Part shown: one piece after another, positions 5,916-10,641 of the stretch
How the letters are laid out: each line of letters opens with the position of its first letter
How positions within the stretch are numbered: position 1 is the first letter of the stretch
Assembly (NCBI GenBank): GCA_018399935.1
Contig: JAGYNP010000066.1
Location: 1-10,641 of the forward strand
DNA: 10,641 bases
Reading direction: 5' to 3'
DNA from: Candidatus Moraniibacteriota bacterium
Lineage (GTDB): Bacteria > Patescibacteriota > Minisyncoccia > Moranbacterales > DUUL01
Translations under genes and position numbers: made by a program
Notes under the pieces: model-generated
The model's database searches: none
The model's input: the letters and a program-made list of their open reading frames with translations, nothing else
What the model was told of the DNA's origin: nothing

Positions 5916-6039
5916 AGAAGTTTCGTGTTTGAGTGCAATTCGAGACGAAATTGATAATTTCAGTGAGACATACTGAGGTTAGTACGGCGAACTGAAATTA
6001 TCGATTTCAACGAAGAAGTGTACCAAACACGGAACTTCT
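5916..6039. repeat. Long nested hairpin copy 2 with TACTGAGGTTAGTA tip
   Basis: The outer arm AGAAGTTTCGTGTTTG (5916-5931) pairs with CAAACACGGAACTTCT (6024-6039) over 16 positions with one G-T pair. Inside it, an 18-base arm (5947-5964, GAAATTGATAATTTCAGT) pairs with 5991-6008, again with a single G-T pair. The tip TACT-GAGGTT-AGTA (5971-5984) repeats that of copy 1. The segments between the two stems (about 15 bases each side) are only partly complementary. The whole fold uses about 124 nt and would be very stable in either RNA or single-stranded DNA. Confidence 0.8.
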
Positions 6040-6250
6040 ACAACCTTTTGGTTATTCGTCCTTTGGTGAGATCATACGGACTCATCTCAATCTCCACCCG
6101 ATCCCCCGGCATCAACTTAATGAAATTAATTCTCATTTTTCCTGAGATGTGAGCCAAGACAATATGCCCATTTTCTAATTTCACCCTAAACATTGTGCTA
6201 GGTAGTAGCTCAATAACTTCACCTTCTAATTGCACTATTTCTTTACTCAT
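6038..6250 (-). CDS. infA: Translation initiation factor IF-1
   Basis: The protein has 70 residues, a single OB fold that binds the A site of the 30S subunit during initiation. Signatures are LPSTMFRVKLENGH (16-29), AHISGKMR (33-40) and the PGDRVEIEMSPYDLTKGRI region (48-66). Length and start (MSKEIVQLEGEV) match the family. It is the first gene of the ribosomal block here, with a candidate promoter about 80-110 bases upstream. The TAG stop overlaps the outer arm of the hairpin at 5916-6039. The leader has no Shine-Dalgarno. Confidence 0.97.
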   Translation of the reverse strand: MSKEIVQLEGEVIELLPSTMFRVKLENGHIVLAHISGKMRINFIKLMPGDRVEIEMSPYDLTKGRITKRL

Positions 6251-6683
6251 ACTTAGACAATATTAAAACAAAACCGTTAATTTGGTATAAAAAAACAAAA
6301 CCTTTACAACGATTTTTCTGTTGATAAATATTATACTAAGGCAATTTTAAATCTTTGTCAATAGTAATAAATTTTTTTATAAACGTTTCAATTTTCAGCT
6401 CAATAATTAGACTAAAACTATTTCTAAATATTCTTTTTTACTACAAAATTCCATATTTGTTTATCATAAAAGAAATGAAATATAGATTCAATTTTTAATG
6501 TTATAAATTTTTCAAAAGACTAAACAAAAACTCTCATCTCTAATCCATTTTAAAAAATAGTAAAAAATTGTTTGAACAACTTAAATTTCAAATAAACCCC
6601 AATCTCTTTCATTTTCCTAAAGATTATTCAGTGAGCTTTTTAAGAAATAAGTTAACAGCTATGCTCAAAAAAATAAACCACTT
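6251..6683. other. 433-bp spacer between recJ and infA
   Basis: No reading frame longer than about 15 codons was found in the part checked, and there is no RNA gene I can recognise. The infA-proximal part holds the candidate promoter described separately and an 11-base direct repeat AAAACAAAACC (6265-6275 and 6292-6302) inside the presumed infA leader. The rest (about 6370-6683) is plain AT-rich DNA. I see no convincing terminator for recJ. Confidence 0.6.
6330..6361 (-). promoter_or_regulatory. Candidate promoter of the infA-rpsI block
   Basis: On the minus strand TTGACA (6356-6361) is followed by TAGTATAAT (6330-6338). With TAGTAT (6333-6338) as the -10 box the spacing is 17; with the perfect TATAAT (6330-6335) it is 20. 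Either choice places the start of transcription near 6323 and gives a leader of roughly 70-75 nt. It is the best promoter match upstream of the ribosomal block and uses the same perfect -35 box as the promoter at 1206-1234. Confidence 0.55.
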
Positions 6684-8399
6684 CTATTGTTTACTTTTCC
6701 TATAATCCAAAACTCTTAATTGTAATCCCTGGTTTCCATTCCAATTATTTTTTTCTAAACAAAACAATAAATCTATTTTCTCTCCAATCGTTATTTTCTC
6801 AGAACCCTCGCCTAAACCAAAAGCAATAGCTTCCAAAATCTTATTCTCCTTTTCAATCCCAATCCACAATTTCAGGTGCTTTCCACTATTACCTAATAAT
6901 TTTTTATTAATAATTTTAACCCCTTTCAAGAATAAAATTGGTACTTCATTACCTTTCCCAAAAGGCTCCAGCATTAAAATCTCATCACAAAGTTTATGAT
7001 TAATGTCTTTAAAATCAACTTCTGCATCTGCTAATAAAGTTTTTGCTAATTTTTTTGTAATTCTTTTTTGAGCCTCAAACTCAAAGCCTTTTTGAAACTT
7101 ACTAAAATTCTCTTTACTCATTGATAATCCAGCAGCTTGGTCATGCCCTCCATATCTTTGCAATAATTTTTCCTGTGTTCCCAAGGCTTCGACTAAATTA
7201 AATCCGGAAATTGACCGACCTGAACCTCTCAAGAAATCTCCTTTTTCTTGAAGTAAAATTACTGGCCTAGCATATTCTTCAGCCAACCTGCCAGCACTCA
7301 AACCAATAATCCCAATTTTCCAATCTGGAGAATATTTTATTATAACTTTTGGTAGTGATTTCAAATTATCAATTTCTTTCTTGACTTTCTTGAGAATATC
7401 AGTTGTCACTTTTTGTCTTTCTTGGTTTTGTTTTTCTATTAAAATAGCTAGTTGACTAGCCTGATCTTGATTTTTTTCCATCAATAGTTGATAAGCAATT
7501 TTAGCATGTTTCATCCTACCAGCTGCGTTAATTCTTGGAGCAACTTGAAAAGCAATCTGCTGAGCAGTCGGCAACTGACTTTCATTGATTTGAATTCGAC
7601 CATTCTGAAAAAGTTGCCTGAATCCCACTCTTTTGGTTTTTGCCAAAACCATCAAACCAAATCTCACCAAAGTTCTGTTTTCATTCAAAAGTGGAACACA
7701 ATCAGCAATAGTTCCAACCGCCACCAAGTCCAAATACCATTTCAGACTGTCTTCTTTGATTTTAGGACTTTTTTTAGCCAAAGCTTGGAGAAACTTGAAA
7801 GCCACTCCCACTCCAGCCAATTCTCTAAAGGGATATTTCTTTTCTTTGGGGTTTTTGGGATCAATTATTGCCAAAGCTTTGGGAATTTCATCCAAGACAT
7901 TGTGATGATCTAGAACAATCACCTCTAAATCATTTTCATTGGCATAATCAATTTCTTTGACGTTAGTAATTCCGCAATCCACTGTGATTATCAAACTAGC
8001 TCCTTGCTCTTTAATATAGTCAACCGCCTCCAGACTCAAACCATAACCCTCTTCTTCTCTGTCAGGAATATAACTAAACACGTCCATCTTCAACTCATTT
8101 TGCAAAAAACTAACCATCAAAGCCGAAGCCGTGACTCCATCAGCATCATAGTCACCAAAAATGCAAATTTTTTCTTTTTTCTGGTGGGCCTTCAAAACTC
8201 TCTCAACTGCCTTTTTCATATCATTTAACAAAAATGGATCATGAAGATCTTTTTCATAGTCGGGGACAAAAAAAGTTTCGAGTTCTTTCTCGTTTTTAAA
8301 ACCTCTATTTAATAAAATTTGTTCGGTTATTCTCTCTAATTCAGGAAAACGCCGCTCATTTTTTTTCAAAGCCTTAAATACCTCCCATTTTTTTTCCAT
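6684..8399 (-). CDS. recJ: Single-stranded-DNA-specific exonuclease RecJ
   Basis: The protein has 571 residues, the normal length for bacterial RecJ, a 5'-3' single-strand exonuclease used in RecF-pathway recombination, mismatch repair and base-excision repair. The DHH domain is complete: DYDADG (83-88), VDCG (140-143), DHH (164-166) and GTIADCVPL (229-237), supplying the Asp/His ligands of the two-metal site. RINAAGRM (289-296) follows. The DHHA1 domain shows GSGRSISGFNL (392-402) and GGHDQAAG (417-424). The EPFGKGNEVPIL motif (478-489) begins the C-terminal OB-like domain that ends near 566. No truncation or missing catalytic residue is seen. The ATG at 8397-8399 has no Shine-Dalgarno. It is not linked by spacing to either neighbour and probably forms its own transcript. 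Confidence 0.97.
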   Translation of the reverse strand: MEKKWEVFKALKKNERRFPELERITEQILLNRGFKNEKELETFFVPDYEKDLHDPFLLNDMKKAVERVLKAHQKKEKICIFGDYDADGVTASALMVSFLQNELKMDVFSYIPDREEEGYGLSLEAVDYIKEQGASLIITVDCGITNVKEIDYANENDLEVIVLDHHNVLDEIPKALAIIDPKNPKEKKYPFRELAGVGVAFKFLQALAKKSPKIKEDSLKWYLDLVAVGTIADCVPLLNENRTLVRFGLMVLAKTKRVGFRQLFQNGRIQINESQLPTAQQIAFQVAPRINAAGRMKHAKIAYQLLMEKNQDQASQLAILIEKQNQERQKVTTDILKKVKKEIDNLKSLPKVIIKYSPDWKIGIIGLSAGRLAEEYARPVILLQEKGDFLRGSGRSISGFNLVEALGTQEKLLQRYGGHDQAAGLSMSKENFSKFQKGFEFEAQKRITKKLAKTLLADAEVDFKDINHKLCDEILMLEPFGKGNEVPILFLKGVKIINKKLLGNSGKHLKLWIGIEKENKILEAIAFGLGEGSEKITIGEKIDLLFCLEKNNWNGNQGLQLRVLDYRKSKQ

Positions 8400-8574
8400 T
8401 CTTTATTCAATTTATAATACTACTTTCAATCACCTTTTTATTACTCATTTCAACCAGGACTTGTCTATTAGTAGACAAACTTGAAAAATTTATCATCTGA
8501 TTTAGCTTTACTTTAGCGAGACAGACAAAATTTTAATTAAAAATAATCTCTTTAATTATTTTTTATTTATAACA

Positions 8575-8606
8575 TAAATAATATCATCCATAAACGATAT
8601 TATTTA
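8575..8606. repeat. Perfect 11-bp hairpin upstream of recJ
   Basis: TAAATAATATC (8575-8585) pairs perfectly with GATATTATTTA (8596-8606) around a ten-base loop. It overlaps the adjacent 7-bp stem TTTAACT/AGTTAAA (8603-8620), so the two could be alternative or stacked structures. The minus-strand tail is AT-rich but without a long T run, so it is a weak terminator candidate for the upstream transcript. Confidence 0.5.
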
Positions 8607-8628
8607 ACTGAAAAGTTAAAAAGTTTTT

Positions 8629-8650
8629 TCAAGACATTTTTAATCCCTCC
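8629..8650 (-). promoter_or_regulatory. Orphan Shine-Dalgarno with AUG-UCU-UGA start-stop
   Basis: On the minus strand GGAGGG (8645-8650) is followed after seven bases by ATG TCT TGA (8629-8637). It is an ideal ribosome-binding site leading only to a two-residue peptide. The other leaders in this AT-rich region lack such motifs, with the exception of the gene at 164-1072. It could be a translated micro-ORF in the recJ leader, the remnant of a lost gene, or chance. Confidence 0.4.
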
Positions 8651-8668
8651 ACTTTAATTCTATTTGTT

Positions 8669-8696
8669 ATAATACAGATGATAATTCAAAAAACAA
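8669..8696 (-). promoter_or_regulatory. Possible promoter for a transcript towards recJ
   Basis: On the minus strand TTGTTT (8691-8696) lies 16 bases before TATTAT (8669-8674). The match is modest and AT-rich DNA gives such pairs by chance. Its position just upstream of the orphan Shine-Dalgarno makes a short leader transcript conceivable. Confidence 0.3.
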
Positions 8697-8734
8697 GTTG
8701 ATAATTTAAAATAGTTTTTGTTTTAAATTTAAAA

Positions 8735-10641
8735 TCAAAACTTCACTTTAATATCAACTGCTATCTGGTCTTTGTCTTTGTAAAAAAACATCGGATTGAT
8801 GTCAAGTTCTTTTACCCAGTTGTTTTGCCAACCAATTTTTCCAACTTTAGAAATTTCATCCACCAACTGATCCAAATTCATCTCTTCTTTTTCAAAAATT
8901 TTTCCTAGCTTTGATTTTTTCAAGTCTTTTTTTATTTCGTCTTTATTAACTGGCAAAATCCATAAAAGTTTTTCGTCAATTATTTCAGTCAAAATTCCTC
9001 CGATTCCACAAAGCAAAATTGGACCAAAACTTGAATCTTTTTTCAGTCCAATGATTATTTCTGTTCCTTTTTCGACTTGCTCTTGAACTATTATCTGTTC
9101 TTTTTTGAATTTTCTTCTTAATTCTTTTAGGTTTTTATTCAATTCAGTTTGATTTTCAATCCCAGTTCTGACTCCTCCTTGAGCAACTTTGTGCAAAACT
9201 CCCGGATCATCAACTTTCATGATCAATTTTTGACTTTTAGCTGGAAATTTAAAATTATCCTTAACCAAAGAAGCTTTTAGACTATTTATTTGATAATATT
9301 TAGTTAATTCCAAAGCTTCTTGATAAAAAAAGGTATCTCTTTTTTGCATCCTGGCTCTTTCGGCCAAAACTCTAATTTTAGCTGGAGCAGAAACACTAAA
9401 TTCAGGCGGATCATTTTTGATTTTTTTCTCTGGATTATTTTCAATTTCTAATAGATTCAAAGTTTCTATCACCTCCCAAGGAAATTGAAAAGTTTTATTC
9501 CTATTATCACCAATTAAAATTGGAAAAACAGGAATATTGATCTTTTTCTCTTTTTCTTTTGTAGTTTTTAAAATATTTTCAACATCAGTTTGAGCCTGGG
9601 GGGTGATTAAAGCTAAAATTCCTCCTATTTTTCTTATTTTAGCTAAATTGTCCAAAGTTTTTTCATACCTCTCAACATCAGCATCTCCCAAAATATCAAC
9701 TGGATTCTCCACTGAAACAGCTGGAGGTAAATTTTTCTTAATCCTGTTCTTTTCTCCCTTGGTTAAGTTGTAGAGGTTGAGGTTTTTGGATTGTTCAATC
9801 AAGTCTGTTGCCACCACTCCTGGACCACCAGCATTGGTCAAAATAACTAGATTATTATTCTTTATTCTTTTGTGATTATTGAGAATTTTTAAAGCATTCC
9901 AAAAAGTTATCAGATTTTCAAAATAAACCGCTCCAGTTTCTTGAAAAACTTTTTTAACCACTGCGCTTTCTCCCGCCATTGAGCCAGTGTGCGACAAAAT
10001 CGCCTTTTGAACTTTCTCGGAATTGCCAGCTTTTAAAATCAAAACGGGCTTTTTCTTAGTAATTCTAGCCACGGTATTATAGAACAATCTTCCTCGATTA
10101 ATATTTTCCAAATAAAGTCCAATTACTTTGGTCTTGGAATCTTTTTCTAAAAAATTCAAAAAATCAATTTCATCTAAAACCGCTTTATTACCCAAAGTTA
10201 TAATTTTAGCAAAGCCGATTTCTTCTTCCTTGGCAATGTCCAACAGGCCAGTCACAAAAGCGCCTGATTGAGAAATTAAACCAATCTCCCCTTCAGGGAC
10301 TTGCTTTTTGGCAAAAGAAGCGTTAATTTTATTATTGGTGTTTATAAATCCCAGACAGTTTGGTCCCAAAATATTCAAATTATTTTCCTCAGCTATTTTT
10401 TTTAACTCATCTTCTCTTTTTTTACCATCATCTCCACTCTCAGAGAATCCTGCAGAAATAATCACAATGTCTCTTATTTTCTTTTTAACACAATCTTGAA
10501 TGACTTCTAAAACATACCCAGCTGGGATAGCGATTATCGCCAGCTCAACTCTTTTTTTTATTTCTAAAACAGAAGTAAAAACCTCCAGTCCTTCAATAAT
10601 TTTATGACGAGGATTGATTGGATAAATCTTGCCTTCATATT
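8735..10641 (-). CDS. ADP-forming acetyl/acyl-CoA synthetase, fused alpha-beta (5' end outside window)
   Basis: The reading frame is open to the right edge, so 634 complete residues are visible and about 55-70 N-terminal residues are missing. The enzyme converts acyl-CoA, ADP and phosphate to acid, CoA and ATP by phosphohistidine transfer, an ATP-yielding step of fermentation. In order: the end of the CoA-binding Rossmann domain (YPINPRHKIIEG near the edge, then VIISAGFSESG), the ligase-CoA domains with GPNCLGFIN, LISQSGAF and SHTGSMAG containing the catalytic His (codon 9989-9991), then LTNAGGPGVVATD. The ATP-grasp beta half has the second conserved His (LHKVAQGGV, codon 9191-9193), the GPILLCGIGG loop and the typical end ELDINPMF. 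A GTG at 10465 could be called as a start but lies inside the first domain. The substrate cannot be told from sequence. Confidence 0.93.
   Translation of the reverse strand, partial: YEGKIYPINPRHKIIEGLEVFTSVLEIKKRVELAIIAIPAGYVLEVIQDCVKKKIRDIVIISAGFSESGDDGKKREDELKKIAEENNLNILGPNCLGFINTNNKINASFAKKQVPEGEIGLISQSGAFVTGLLDIAKEEEIGFAKIITLGNKAVLDEIDFLNFLEKDSKTKVIGLYLENINRGRLFYNTVARITKKKPVLILKAGNSEKVQKAILSHTGSMAGESAVVKKVFQETGAVYFENLITFWNALKILNNHKRIKNNNLVILTNAGGPGVVATDLIEQSKNLNLYNLTKGEKNRIKKNLPPAVSVENPVDILGDADVERYEKTLDNLAKIRKIGGILALITPQAQTDVENILKTTKEKEKKINIPVFPILIGDNRNKTFQFPWEVIETLNLLEIENNPEKKIKNDPPEFSVSAPAKIRVLAERARMQKRDTFFYQEALELTKYYQINSLKASLVKDNFKFPAKSQKLIMKVDDPGVLHKVAQGGVRTGIENQTELNKNLKELRRKFKKEQIIVQEQVEKGTEIIIGLKKDSSFGPILLCGIGGILTEIIDEKLLWILPVNKDEIKKDLKKSKLGKIFEKEEMNLDQLVDEISKVGKIGWQNNWVKELDINPMFFYKDKDQIAVDIKVKF

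Larger units (their letters stand above)
5811..6040. repeat. Palindromic repeat cluster between infA and rpmJ
   Basis: The 306-base gap 5732-6037 has no gene. Most of it is a set of inverted repeats, richer in GC than the flanks. It starts with CGCTC/GAGCG (5817-5821 with 5832-5836), continues with a first hairpin (5853-5903) and ends with a longer nested hairpin (5916-6039). The two hairpins share a 26-base tip (5866-5891 and 5965-5990) that matches at 20 positions. The outer right arm of the second hairpin ends in the infA stop codon (6038-6040). It may be a dispersed palindromic repeat, a non-autonomous mobile element, or a structured RNA; the sequence alone does not decide this. Confidence 0.75.
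8400..8734. other. 335-bp spacer upstream of recJ with hairpins
   Basis: No gene is visible on either strand. Contents from low to high coordinate are: a 7-bp hairpin TTGTCTA/TAGACAA (8461-8467 with 8472-8478), a fragment GCGAGACA (8516-8523) also present in the infA-rpmJ repeat cluster, an 11-bp hairpin at 8575-8606, a 7-bp hairpin with GAAA loop TTTAACT/AGTTAAA (8603-8620), and an orphan Shine-Dalgarno with start-stop plus a promoter-like pair (8629-8696). I see no clear terminator for the CoA synthetase gene. Confidence 0.6.

Noticed and set aside
5307..6037. CRISPR array or integron attC site in the repeat-rich spacers
   Set aside because: The repeats are not regularly spaced direct repeats with unique spacers, there are only two similar tips, and no cas or integrase gene is present. 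The arms are also much longer than typical attC inner stems.
6620..6670. Imperfect hairpin GAGC...GCTC after recJ as its terminator
   Set aside because: The stem has only 4 bp plus interrupted pairs, and no T tract follows on the minus strand.
7488..8228. Plus-strand reading frames at 7488-7913, 7633-7905 and 8004-8228
   Set aside because: They are antisense to the conserved DHH core of recJ, so they are shadows of its codon use.
8735..10465. A start at the GTG of 10463-10465 for the CoA synthetase
   Set aside because: The frame stays open to 10641 and the upstream translation (for example YPINPRHKIIEG and AIIAIPAGYV) matches the family's CoA-binding domain, so the gene is truncated by the window edge instead.
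10308..10499. Plus-strand reading frame at 10308-10499
   Set aside because: It is antisense to the conserved first domains of the CoA synthetase and has no start signal or similarity.
1..10641. Recoded TGA (Gly) as in Gracilibacteria/SR1
   Set aside because: All conserved genes are full length with the standard code, and their stop codons (TAA, TAG) fall where the families end. No in-frame TGA is needed.

Overview
The window looks like a low-GC (roughly 30% by eye) genome of the Patescibacteria/CPR type, probably Parcubacteria-like. Reasons: very AT-rich, lysine-rich coding; a compact ribosomal-protein block; a fused ADP-forming acyl-CoA synthetase as an energy enzyme; and AT-rich gene leaders mostly without Shine-Dalgarno sequences. 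The taxonomic call is an inference from style, not from a marker comparison. Every gene lies on the minus strand, so transcription runs from high to low coordinates. No evidence for a recoded TGA was seen: the genes read through intact with the standard code.

Layout in the direction of transcription. (1) 10641-8735: 5'-truncated fused alpha/beta ADP-forming acetyl/acyl-CoA synthetase, running off the right edge. (2) 8734-8400: intergenic stretch with hairpins, a promoter-like pair and an orphan Shine-Dalgarno followed by a three-codon start-stop. (3) 8399-6684: recJ, complete. (4) 6683-6251: AT-rich spacer holding the likely promoter of the ribosomal block. (5) 6250-1283: infA - rpmJ - rpsM - rpsK - rpsD - rpoA - rplQ - rplM - rpsI, the distal part of the classical spc/alpha operons joined to rplM-rpsI. 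It is preceded directly by recJ rather than by secY-adk-map. rpmJ (37 codons) is easily missed. (6) A terminator-like hairpin, then immediately a TTGACA-N17-TAAAAT promoter, then 1072-164: an unrecognised secreted protein with a strong Shine-Dalgarno and a textbook intrinsic terminator. (7) 1-60: another terminator-like hairpin whose gene is outside the window.

The genes work mainly in gene expression. IF-1 and the ribosomal proteins (bL36, uS13, uS11, uS4, bL17, uL13, uS9) build and start ribosomes, and the RNA polymerase alpha subunit is co-encoded so that transcription and translation capacity scale together. RecJ is a single-strand 5'-3' exonuclease for repair. The CoA synthetase would make ATP from acyl-CoA during fermentation.

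The most unusual part is the 230 bp palindromic cluster between infA and rpmJ (about 5811-6040). It contains two hairpins that share a terminal core (TACTGAGRTTAGTA) but have unrelated, individually self-complementary arms. The second forms a nested hairpin of about 124 nt that ends inside the infA stop codon. It resembles a dispersed palindromic repeat or a structured RNA/DNA element inserted into an essential operon. Other oddities are a long Lys/Glu-rich N-terminal extension on uS11 (echoed by low-complexity segments in rpoA and rplQ), a (GAAA)5 tract in rpsI, and the orphan Shine-Dalgarno upstream of recJ.
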